From contig CAMRHE010001103.1 of NCBI GenBank assembly GCA_947044405.1, forward strand, positions 157,111 through 221,110: 64,000 nucleotides of DNA. The letters are read 5' to 3'. Below the pieces are notes generated by a model. The model did not search any database and was not told where the DNA came from. It was given only the letters and a program-made list of their open reading frames with translations. Made by a program: the position numbers and the translations under genes. Origin of the DNA: Leptodactylus fallax. Taxonomy: Eukaryota; Chordata; Amphibia; Anura; Leptodactylidae. Numbering within the stretch: position 1 is the first letter of the stretch; every line of letters begins with the position of its first letter. This document shows, in pieces, positions 29,007 through 37,317 of this stretch.

Positions 29007-30962
29007 AGACATAATATATACACACATACAGAACATGTACACACACAGAAGACACAGCACATACCTGGAGCTGAGTCAGGGATTGATTACTCTGGGCTGA
29101 AGCAGCCTAATTTAATGGATCTTCCCCTGCAGTGCAAGACTTTGGGAGGGTAGGAGGAGGAAAAGGAGGAGGAGCTGTCGGCCTGCGTGGACACTTGGTA
29201 AGTAAGTGGGGGAGAGAGGCAGTCAGCACCCAGTAGCCTCTCAGGAGCTTGGGGCCCCAGCACTTGCTAAAGTCAGGGGACTCCTTAAGTTGTGGGGGCC
29301 CTGGGTGATTGCCCAGTTTGCCCCCCCCCCCCAACGCTGGCCCTGGGTGGCACTGCACAGTTATAGAGGCACTGAGACTAGCACTTTTATGGGGCACTAT
29401 GAATAATACCACTTGGAGCCACATTGGTTGGAAGTTGGAACTCTTAAGTGTTAATATGTGGGACCATGTAAGGATTGGTCATCCATGTATGTAAAACCCT
29501 ATTGAGGCAGGAAAAGTGGTTGTGGGATTTTAGGACTGAAGGCAAACATCAAACATGGCCAATGTTACTTTCCAGGAGCCCAAGCCTAGGTATATCTGGT
29601 CGCCCCTATGCACATTGATCCTACCAGTAACCATTTTCTGATGGACCTATATAGGACTATAGAGATGGGGATCTGTGAGTCACCTCCTGCTGCTCCGGTT
29701 TTCCACTTCATTTGGACTCGTCATCCCAAGTCTCATGTATAACACATTACTTATGGTCTGCATACTGCTCCCATGCCTAGAACTTATCTCATGAAGCATC
29801 TCCTCCAGCTGCGGCTGACATCCTGTAAGAAAAACATATGAAAAATGATATAGAAGAAACACATGGTAGATGCCAACATCTGAAACTTCTAGACTATTTG
29901 GCTTTCATAGCACTTGTTTGATGGGACATGAGTTTCCATATGTTTGCCAGGAAAGACAAATACAGATCCCGAATACAAAGGGGCATGTTGCTATCAGTAC
30001 TGCAGCCTAATGTTGGTCACACTCATGAGGTATTTGCCCAATGTTTCTGGAAAAAAGCACACTATTTTTCCGAATCTATGACCACGTAGTTGAGGCGTGT
30101 ATATTCAAGCAATGACACCACATCTTAAAGTGGATCTTTCATATATCCCATCTGATCTGTAGACAGATTTGCAGGTCCAGTATCCAACTAAGGTTCCCAC
30201 TAGAAGTGTTCACGGTCTATACAGATTATCTGCACAACATGGTAACCCTTTGTTGCTACCATTTCACACAGAGCATATCATCGATCCTCCAAAAATAGAC
30301 CCTAGTGGCACATGGTTGGCTCCAAATGAGGTTGTCTTCTGCTCAACCCCTGGAGTTCACTATTGTGTCAGAGCTTTGTACCACTGGAGGAAGTTCTGTA
30401 TCCGACCCTGTAGTCCACCGTTATTCCTACCTTGTATCTGTAGCTTGTGCTTCCAGTTTACAGCGATGGGTTCTTCAAGCATTTGGCTAAGGTTCTGTGG
30501 ATCTTTACTGAAGAGAAAATAAGAGTTAGTGTAAGGGTCCAAGGCATCGGTCATTTCCTAGGGAAGAAGAAAGAAAATTCTTATTAGTATAGTATTATTT
30601 ACCGAGAAACCATAAAATAAATCTTGTCCCATTATACAAAACTTGGATATGAGGGATAACAACTATTTTGATAGGTCATTTGTGTGCCCACTCACCTCTA
30701 GTGGAGGACGACATATTACAGAAGTAAATTCTGGCCACTGGTCCACCAAGACTTGAAGTCTGAAGGGGTTATTGCAGATGACATAATGTACTGCACCATA
30801 CGCCTACATGATGACCAAAAACAGGAAAGGTTCAGAACAGCGGACTAGATTAGATGTGTAAGACTTTCCATATGCTTGTCCTACCTTCAGGGATTCTGGG
30901 AAACTATGGGTCAGAAGGTTTCTCAGTATGGTTAGCTTGGCCGGGCAGGTTAGGAAATGCAT
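18625..30962 (-). CDS. Glycine N-acyltransferase-like protein (GLYAT/GLYATL family), five exons
   Basis: Joined - strand exons 30962-30885, 30803-30696, 30557-30431, 29822-29684 and 19024-18625 give an intact 283-residue protein (the mammalian enzyme is about 296). All introns are GT-AG, phases 0, 0, 1 and 2. These enzymes transfer an acyl group from acyl-CoA to glycine or another amino acid, mainly in mitochondria. Family blocks: PESLKAYGAVHYVICNNPF (24-42), DQWPEF (47-52), EMTDALDPY and YFLFSKDPQN (N-terminal domain), then the C-terminal GNAT-like domain with GRNERS (175-180), YRGQG (225-229, acyl-CoA loop) and WLHWDF (275-280). The residue before YRG is Thr, whereas GLYAT itself has Glu there, so substrate may differ. 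The last intron is 10.7 kb because of hAT insertions. Confidence 0.88.
22327..22718 (-). mobile_element. Penelope-like 3' fragment nested in the hAT element
   Basis: 392 bp, flanked by a perfect 12-bp duplication CCTTGCGCAGTG (22315-22326 and 22719-22730), a length typical of Penelope-like insertions. It is the same sequence as the 3' region of the Penelope-like copies at 62030-63640, in reverse orientation, and includes a hammerhead motif at 22370-22429. hAT coding sequence resumes directly after it. Confidence 0.87.
22370..22429 (-). ncRNA. Hammerhead ribozyme motif, second Penelope type
   Basis: On the - strand: CTGATGA, a stem II of GGGAG pairing with CTCCT around loop CGAGCA (one extra A after the core), then GAAA. 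A palindromic stem III AGCT follows, then the cleavage-site U. Outer stem I can pair GUAU with AUAC beyond an internal loop, with only two pairs at the core. The stem II bases covary with those of the related copy at 62079-62138. Confidence 0.65.
23440..23870. repeat. Minisatellite in the hAT 3' part
   Basis: Tandem units of about 36-39 bp, for example CTCCTCATGCTGCTGCCACT followed by GGGTCACTGTATGGC. Three overlapping frames rich in CHWVT/SSCHC are translations of this repeat, not genes. Confidence 0.85.
24297..24931. other. GLYAT-like intron 4, between repeats
   Basis: No gene or terminal repeat recognised. AT-rich runs at 24360-24450. This is ordinary intron DNA as far as can be seen. Confidence 0.35.
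24932..25620 (+). mobile_element. Repeat with TACCTCCCA terminus, forward copy
   Basis: It begins ATACCTCCCACCCGTCCTGG, then a GGGTCCTATCCCGCGGTCCC block, an ATGATGAAGCAGAAGC block and a GATGACATCACTCACATC block. An array of GGGGACATTAAACTGGGGG units follows (25270-25510), with a tail AATGGGCAGAGTCAAAATAG. The same order occurs at 28005-28972 and in reverse at 13640-14445. No coding capacity. Confidence 0.6.
26985..27245. repeat. Minisatellite in hAT copy 2
   Basis: Units of about 33-36 bp, GGGGCCACCATGGGACATTA with TACCTTGTGAA-like spacer. The monomer resembles that of the array at 53130-53800 (GGGGCCGCTATGGGACCTAA), although that array sits in a different hAT family. Confidence 0.85.
27247..27513. 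mobile_element. Small MITE with about 37-bp inverted ends
   Basis: The left end TTTCACGTCCTCTGGCAC...TATATACCGC and the right end are inverse copies with a few mismatches. 267 bp, non-coding, inside hAT copy 2. No clear target duplication could be identified. Confidence 0.65.
27822..28020. repeat. CA-rich microsatellite
   Basis: A (CA)n run at 27828-27858 is followed by degenerate CACACA stretches with AGACAGAA interruptions to about 28020. A second, shorter CA run lies at 28977-29006. Frames of His/Thr or Cys/Val are translations of it. Confidence 0.92.
28005..28972 (+). mobile_element. Repeat with TACCTCCCA terminus, copy inside hAT copy 2
   Basis: It begins near ACAACCATCCCAGATTCTGC, shares the GGGTCCTGTCCCGCCGTCC, ATGGTGAAGCAGGAGC and CTCACATCGCACCTGCAG blocks, then a GGGACATTAAACTGG array (28300-28760). 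It ends with TTTGGGAGGTATGT at 28972. The ends look like inverted tips (CCTCCCA / TGGGAGG), so a DNA-transposon-derived repeat is possible. Confidence 0.6.
29354..29683. other. GLYAT-like intron 4, exon-proximal part
   Basis: Unique-looking intron DNA between hAT copy 2 and exon 4. Nothing recognised. Confidence 0.35.
29684..29822 (-). CDS. GLYAT-like exon 4
   Basis: The acceptor is GTTTTTCTTACAG, the donor GTGACT after AGGAG. It encodes about 46 residues (CQPQLEEMLHEISSRHG through NRSSR), the helical linker between the two domains. Phase 1 in, phase 2 out, matching its neighbours exactly. Confidence 0.83.
30431..30557 (-). CDS. GLYAT-like exon 3
   Basis: The acceptor is CTTCTTCCCTAG, the donor GTAGGA. 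It encodes EMTDALDPYTNSYFLFSKDP and AVNWKHKLQIQ, blocks highly typical of GLYAT proteins. Phase 0 in, phase 1 out. Confidence 0.88.
30696..30803 (-). CDS. GLYAT-like exon 2
   Basis: The acceptor ends GTAG, the donor is GTGAGTG. The 36 codons encode AYGAVHYVICNNPFRLQVLV and DQWPEFTSVICRPPLE, the conserved N-terminal domain start. Both borders are phase 0. Confidence 0.88.
30885..30962 (-). CDS. GLYAT-like exon 1 with start codon
   Basis: The ATG at 30962 opens MHFLTCPAKLTILRNLL and the exon ends SFPESLK before a GTAGGA donor. This start was chosen because family members begin at the same distance before the ESLK block. An in-frame upstream extension exists but is not family-like. The promoter should lie just above 30962. 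Confidence 0.82.
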
Positions 30963-31930
30963 CCTGCACAAAACTCCGACGAAAAATCTTTTTTCAGTGG
31001 CTTCCAAATTGAAGGTGCCTTCACCTAAACATATATAGTCACTCCTCTGATGCATGAAAAAGGGAAAAAAAATTAAGAAAAAGTTAAAAAATGATGTCAT
31101 CAACAGAAAACTAAACATATGTATCACCCTGGTCAGACTAACACCAAACATTGGATCCAAGTACAGTGGATGATGTCCACTATGGCACTAGCAATGATTC
31201 CCTGGATACACAAGGCTTCCTAGACAACGACTAACATGGCCACACTTGTCGGTTTAGCTAGCAGAATTATAGACATTTGCAAATCTACTCTTTCAAATTC
31301 AGGAGGTCTCTGTAACCCCATTACAGGTAATATGTAATCCCTCTCAGGCATGGCACATACATTTCTATTATCAACACCCCACACCTCTTCCTTAAGTTTC
31401 CGGATATTTTTTCACTGAGACTTCCTGTAAACCTTATATAGATCCAATAGCTGAGCCTGCCTCCTCCTCCCATAAATTCTTGGAATATTTCCAAATGGCA
31501 CATATTTGTGAAGTTAGCAGGTCTCGCCTTCACCTGTATTGCTCACTCTTTTGCGTTCAGATTCTATGTACTTCAACACCCCCAAACACAATAATCTCCA
31601 CATTATACAACATGCTCTTTAACACACCTACAACATCGGCTACAGTCTTACCTGTACATTGTCCTCAGCTGACTAGGAACAGTCTTGTCCTCTTTATCAC
31701 AAATTCTCTTGCAAAGCTCAAGAAACTAGTTCTGAAGTTCTAACTCACTGGTGTAGAGTCCCTGCAGTTTTATCTTGCAATACTCTATGCTGGAGCTGTG
31801 GTTGGCACCATGCAATTCAATCCTAAGTGTGATTCAATCCCAAGTGTGTAAAAGCTGCAGTTAAACATGGCAGTTAGACAGGGTGGAAGACAGGTCAGCA
31901 GAATAACCACTCCAAAAAACTTGTAAGTTT
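30963..31930. other. Upstream region of the GLYAT-like gene
   Basis: It should hold the promoter and 5' untranslated sequence of the - strand GLYAT-like gene. No TATA box or other site could be assigned. Open frames on either strand show no family features. Confidence 0.35.
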
Positions 31931-32143
31931 CTAAATACAATTGTCCCACCATGTTCACTGCATGTCTTTTGCCTCTGCTGCTTGTTTACCAACTTACCAC
32001 CCATTCCCACCTCTTGTTACATCTATCCACATCAGTCCCTCTCTCTTCCCTCTCCTATGTGCAGCTCCCACTCTCTCTTCCCCTTCCTCAACCACTTCAA
32101 CCCATCTTGTGCTTCTGTGCAACAAATTAGACGATCTCACAAG
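31931..32143 (+). mobile_element. L2-type LINE, 5' segment (part 1 of 4)
   Basis: Pyrimidine-rich DNA (CACCCATTCCCACCTCTTG, CTCTCCTATGTGCAGC) leading to AACAAATTAGACGATCTCAC. It is continued at 49975 after removal of the 17.8-kb insertion and one copy of the duplication CTCACAAG. The left boundary is approximate. Confidence 0.7.
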
Positions 32144-32320
32144 CAGGGCCGGTTTTAGATAAAGTGTAGCCCTGGGCAAAATTAAAAGTGGGGCCCCAAA
32201 TCCTGACATACCGTACCAACACTGTCATATTCAGTCATTTCAGAAGTCCGTGCTGCACTTACAGCGACAGTGATATAGTCTTAAAAAATCAGGAAAACAA
32301 AAAAAAATTGTAAACATATA

Positions 32321-33914
32321 CAGTACAGACCAAAAGTTTGGACACATCTTCTCATTCCAAGAGTTTTCTGTATTTTCTTGACTATAAAAATTGTAGATTC
32401 ACACTGAAGGCATCAAAACTATGAATTAACACATGTGGAATTATATACTTAACAAAAAAAGTGTGAAACAACTGAAAATATGTCTTATATTCTAGGTTCT
32501 TCAAAGTAGCCACCTTTTGCGTTGATTACTGCTTTGCAAACTCTTGGCCTTCTCTTGATGAGCTTCAAGAGGTAGTCACCAGAAATGGTCTTCCAACAGT
32601 CTTGAAGGAGTTCCCAGAGATGCTTAGCACTTGTTGGCCCTTTTGCCTTCACTCTGCGGTCCAGCTCACCCCAAACCATCTCGATTGGGTTCAGGGCTGG
32701 TGACTGTGGAGGCCAGGTCATCTGGCATAGCACCCCATCACTCTCCTTCTTGGTCAAATAGCCCTTACACAGTCTGGAGGTGTGTCCAACTAAACGCAAA
32801 CCGGATGGAATAGCATGCCGCTGCAAGATGCTGTGGTAACCATGCTGGTTCAGTATTCCTTCAATTTTGAATAAATCCCCAACAGTGTCACCAGCAAAGC
32901 ACCCCCACACCATCACACCTCCTCCTCCATGCTTCACGGTGGGAACCAGGCATGTCGAGTCCATTCGTTCACCTTTTCTGCGTCGCACAAAGACACGGTG
33001 GTTGGAACCAAAGATCTCAAATTTGGACTCATCAGAACAAAGCACAGATTTCCACAGGTCTAACGTCCATTCCTTGTGTTCTTTAGCCCAAACAAGTCTC
33101 TTCTGCTTGTTGCCTGTCCTTAGCAGTGGTTTCCTAGCAGCTATTTTACCATGAAGGCCTGCTGCACACAGTCTCCTCTTAACAGTTGTTGTAGAGATGT
33201 GTCTGCTGCTAGAACTCTGTGTGGCATTGACCTGGTCTCTAATATGAGCTGCTGTTAACCTGCGATTCCTGAGGCTGGTGACTCGGATGAACTTATCCTC
33301 CGCAGCAGAGGTGACTCTTGGTCTTCCTTTCCTGGGGCGGTCCTCATGTGAGCCAGTTTCTTTGTAGCGCTTGATGGTTTTGGCCACTGCACTTGGGGAC
33401 ACTTTCAAAGTTTTCCCAATTTTTCAGACTGACTGACCTTCATTTCTTAAAGTAATGATGGCCACTCGTTTTTCTTTACTTAGCTGCTTTTTTCTTGCCA
33501 TAATACAAATTCTAACACTCCATTCAGTAGGACTATCAGCTGTGTATCCACCTGACTTCTGAACAACACAACTGATGGCCCCAACCCCATTTATAAGGCA
33601 AGAAATCCCACTTATTAAACCTGACAGGGCACACTGTGAAGTGAAAACCATTTCAGGTGACTACCTCTTGAAGCTCATCAAGAGAATGCCAAGAGTGTGC
33701 AAAGCAGTAATCAAAGCAAAAGGTGGCTACTTTGAAGAACCTAGAATATAAGACATATTTTCAGTTGTTTCACACATTTTTGTTAAGTATAGAATTCCAC
33801 ATGTGTTAATTCATAATTTTGATGCCTTCAGTGTGGATCTACAATTTTTATAGTCATGAAAATACAGAAAACTCTTGGAATGAGAAGGTGTGTCCAAACT
33901 TTTGGTCTGTACTG
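32321..33914 (-). mobile_element. Tc1 transposon with both ends derived from its 3' end
   Basis: Flanked by TA (32319-32320, 33915-33916) with tips CAGTACAGACCAAAAGTTTG. The inverted repeats are not the usual short ones: 32321-32580 and 33656-33914 are about 260-bp inverse copies. Both contain the transposase C-terminus and its 3' untranslated region, so the original 5' end has been replaced by an inverted 3' end. Confidence 0.92.
32485..33501 (-). pseudogene. Tc1-like transposase, one stop and loss of a catalytic Asp
   Basis: It starts MARKKQLSKEKRVAI at 33501 and ends YFEEPRI before the stop at 32485. The single frame is broken only by a TGA at 33426-33424, early in the helix-turn-helix. 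The first catalytic Asp is present in CSDESKFE. The segment that normally carries FQQDNDPKH is missing: LRLVG runs straight into HTSRLCK, an in-frame loss of about 12 codons that removes the second Asp. SPALNPIE has Ala where Tc1 proteins have Asp, but the third catalytic Glu remains. Catalytically dead irrespective of the stop. Confidence 0.9.
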
Positions 33915-34137
33915 TATATAGTTGTGAAACTGCTGCTATTTGTGTACCGCTATACTGGGGAGAATTATTACCACTATATAGACAAATACCAAAGAATACA
34001 AGTCATATATAGACCAACAATACCTCTATACAAGGTTCAGATAGTACACGACCTCCACCCTGTGACTACCACCATAGTAAAGCAAAGACAATAGTCGTGC
34101 ACTACACAGACTTCTATCCTAATAAAGATCAGATCAA

Positions 34138-34498
34138 TTAAAGGGTTTTCTGGCCCCAAATTAATTTTTTTTATACTGATAACCTATCCACAGGACAGCT
34201 CATCAGTATGTGATCTGTCGGGGTTCAACACCTGAAAATCTGTGCTTCCGGGTGTTGGTTGCTGCTAGTGGACAGGATGCAGCACCGCTCCTGTTCAAGC
34301 AATTACCCAGAGCCACCACTCTACAGTGGATGGCGCTGCTGTGCCAGTCCTATTACTTGAATAGTAGCGGTGCTGCATCCTGTCCACTAGCAGCTTTCAG
34401 CACATGGAGGCCCCCCAACAGATCACATACTGAGGTCCTATCCTGTGCTTAGTTCATCAGTATCAAAAATCAGTTTGCGGCTGGAAAACCCCTTTTAA
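34138..34498. mobile_element. Fold-back MITE with TTAA ends
   Basis: 361 bp, tips TTAAAGGGTTTTCTGGCC and the inverse of GGCTGGAAAACCCCTTTTAA. The middle is itself an imperfect palindrome (CTAGTGGACAGGATGCAGCA and its inverse). The TTAA tips suggest piggyBac-type mobilisation. Same class as 8811-9008. Confidence 0.7.
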
Positions 34499-34636
34499 AA
34501 TAGTGATTTAATAATACTCTTTTCTGTCCCCAGTAATAACAACCCCTTTTTTGGCCCATACGCAATACAGATGAGCACCTTTGTATCGCCTTATGTGTTA
34601 TTATACTGCCCCTTTATAAATAGTAGTCCCTGCTTA

Positions 34637-35324
34637 TGTAACACCCCAGAGTGGTGTTACCACTCCTACGCCCAGTTGGTATCTTTATCTGCTAACCCAA
34701 TGCCATTTTATGCATTTTCTTTCCAGGTCTTCCACCAATGTGCATTTATTATAATGTTACGTACCTATATTACATTTAGTGTGCCTGGTTCACCTGCAGG
34801 TGGCAGCAAACTGGCAGAGTTATCTTAGAATGGAACCTTCCATTTCACTAAAAATCCCCCTCTAGAGAAAAGTAGGGGATTCTTTTCCTCTGCAGCCTGG
34901 GTGAGGACCAGTTAGTCTAAGTCAAGTTCTAGGTGGAGTGCTGATTGAGACTCCATCTTGGAGCTGCCAGGAGTCAAGTTCCCTGGCACAACTGAGAGTC
35001 AGACTACAGACAGAAGTGCAGCTCACCAGTTATATGCTAAAGCCTGCTGGAGCCAAGACAGAGCCTGAATCTGTTTGGAAAACTGTTTATTCAAGTAAAG
35101 CTGCTGTTCAACTTCATCTCAAGGTCTGGACTCCAGTTATTCCTCAATCTCTCAATTACTCCTACTATTTATTGTATCGGAGCCTAAGCCTGGGGTGTAG
35201 CCGTATGCAGGTAGGAGCACCGTGACACACCATAAGACTCATCTAGGCCGTAACATACCACTCGGCATTCCTATACCTGGGACGAGCGACATAGAAGGCC
35301 CTAGGGGGAGGCGTCACCGTTGCA
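34637..35324 (+). repeat. Gypsy left LTR
   Basis: 688 bp, TG...CA bounded. By eye it differs from the right LTR at about 18 positions (roughly 2.6 percent), clustered near TTGTATCGGAGCCTAAGCC. Equal length with no indels. Confidence 0.93.
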
Positions 35325-35880
35325 ATTGGCGTCACGAACAGGATTTACTTATGTGTGCCTTCATGCTATAGGCCTACAGTAATCACTAAACCTCCTACAA
35401 GACACTGTATAACATTTACTTTCAGCTGGAGAGTGCAAATCTGCTGCAGCACTTTGGCAGAGCAGGGGGTTAATCGGCCATCTTGGATTTGCCTCATGTC
35501 TTGAAAGGAACCACTCTTGCAGTAGAAGGAACTAAAGTGTTCAGTACAAGTTCCCAGGAGGACAGAAAAATTGACCACACCTTCCTACAGGAAGTGAAGT
35601 AGCAGCCATCTTGGGAAAATACAGTTCATTCTTCCCTGGATCCTGGGAAGCAACATTCAGAGGTCTGAGTGAGTACTATTGGGGAAGATAACATTGCTCC
35701 AGACTGTTAGGGGCTATAATCTGCCTGTCAGAGCATCATACTCCTCAAAAATTGAGCAGTTGCAGCGACTCTTAAAGGAGCCATGCACCAATTCTGCTGC
35801 TGTTGCCCATAGCAACCTGCACTTAAATTGCCTTTTAGCTGACTCTGACCCCTCTAGTCTGGTACAGGGTATCATAAACC

Positions 35881-36840
35881 ATGTCTGACAGCGATGTTAG
35901 CACCCACTTAGACCACAGTGATCCATCAGTAGCCGCTGCAGCCGCCTTTATCATGCCTCTTACTATGCCATATTACTTTGGGGCGCCTTGGCTCCCACGT
36001 TATTCAGGAGAACCCCATTCACTCAGGGAATTCCGTGATAAAATGTTGTCTACATTTAAACTAAATCCAGTATCTCAGGACCAAAAAGTGGAAATCCTGA
36101 TTGGCCAGTTACAGGGAGCTGCACTCCGGGAGGCCAAGTCCTGGCCTCGGCCAGAGCGAAAAACAGCTGAGCGGATCCTAGATCGACTCGGTACCACCTT
36201 TGAAACTAAGACCGCGTCTGAGCTTAAGATGCACTTCTTTGGAAAGCGACAGCAGTCAAAGGAGACTTTGCCCTGTCCCTGCAAGAAGCTCTGAGGGCTT
36301 TTATCCACATAGATCCACGTGAAGCTGAGGGACAAGATCAGACCCTCAGAGAGCAGTTTATTGAAGGTGTCCTTGATGATTCCCTCAAACATCAGCTAAA
36401 GATGCTGTCAGCTTAGCACCCAGATACCCCTTTCTTGGATTTTAAGGAACTTGCTATTGGCATCCTAGGGGAAGGTCACCAGCCAGAACCTCTTGAAGAC
36501 AGGAAGGCATCCTACGACCTGCCGCCCACAGCCAGATAGCCGAGCATGGAGCTCAGGCACCTGTCCCAGATGCTGTCACAGCCCTGACCGCTCAAGTCTC
36601 CCTCCTAGCTGAGAATATGGAGAGGATGAGGAAGCAGCTAGAACGACTAGAACAGCAGCCTACGGCTGAGAAAAGGACTTCTGCACCAAGAGATTGTCCT
36701 ACACCCGGTCCACGAGAAGATCAGTGTTGGCCGACCGGTAGGTTGTCAAATCATGGGTATCGAGACACCTGAAAGCGTGTATGTCGGCATTGTCAGAGGC
36801 CTGGACACACCGAGAGGGACTGCTGGCAGTTAAACGGGTA
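35881..36840 (+). pseudogene. Gypsy gag, frameshifted
   Basis: The ATG at 35881 opens a frame with a capsid-like region (YSGEPHSLREFRDKM, then ILIGQLQGAALREAKSW) that ends at 36294 after a shift. Capsid sequence continues in other frames (FALSLQEALRAF, LREQFIEGVLDDSLK), and a TAG follows near 36415. The zinc knuckle VCRHCQRPGHTERDCW (CX2CX4HX4C) lies at 36782-36823. The gag product would form particles and bind RNA. At least three breaks prevent it here. Confidence 0.85.
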
Positions 36841-37317
36841 TCCCCTGAGGCCAAGGACCGCCCCTCAGGAGGAAGAATACTAGGTCCCAAAGATCCAGCC
36901 TTTATGCCTAGATGTGTGGGCACACGCCCTGTGGTTGAAGTCAGCATCAATGGAGTAATGTTTCCTGCTTTGATTGATACTGGATCTCAAGTGACTACCA
37001 TTCGTGAAGTTGCATTCGAAAAATGCCGGAAAGGAGCTCATCTGACACAACCCCCGGAATCCTGGCTCCACATCATAGCTACCAATGGCCAACCAGTGCC
37101 TATTTTAGGCTATTGGGAACCTACCTTACAGATTGAAGATACCAAAATCCCACACCAAGGGTTAGTTGTGATCCAGGTCCCGGAAGATGACAACTGCCCT
37201 GTGGTCTTGGGGATGAATGTATTCGGCAATTGTTACACTGAAGTGCAGGAAGCTTTGAAGAAAACCCTACTGACCGCACCCCGTGTAACTCAACGTGTCA
37301 TAAACCCGACAGGGTGA
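36781..37317 (+). pseudogene. Gypsy aspartic protease region
   Basis: The open frame contains VEVSINGVMFPALIDTGSQV, where DTGS is the active-site motif of retroelement proteases, followed by VVLGMNVF near the end, the usual flap-distal strand. It overlaps the zinc knuckle in a different frame. A frameshift at about 37310 separates it from RT. The protease would cut the gag-pol precursor. Confidence 0.85.

Larger units (their letters stand above)
26008..29345. mobile_element. hAT-type element, copy 2 of the CAGGGCYGG family (no transposase)
   Basis: The left end is CAGGGCTGGTTTTAGA, the right end CAACGCTGGCCCTG. The flanks are perfect 8-bp duplications GGTGGCAC at 26000-26007 and 29346-29353. 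The 3.3-kb body holds a minisatellite, a small MITE, CA repeats and a copy of the TACCTCCCA repeat. No hAT transposase is present. It lies in the last intron of the GLYAT-like gene. Confidence 0.93.

Noticed and set aside
34938..35225. 95-residue frame in the Gypsy left LTR, repeated in the right LTR (43075-43362)
   Set aside because: Its occurrence twice is explained by the LTR duplication; LTRs are non-coding and no start context or family match supports a gene.
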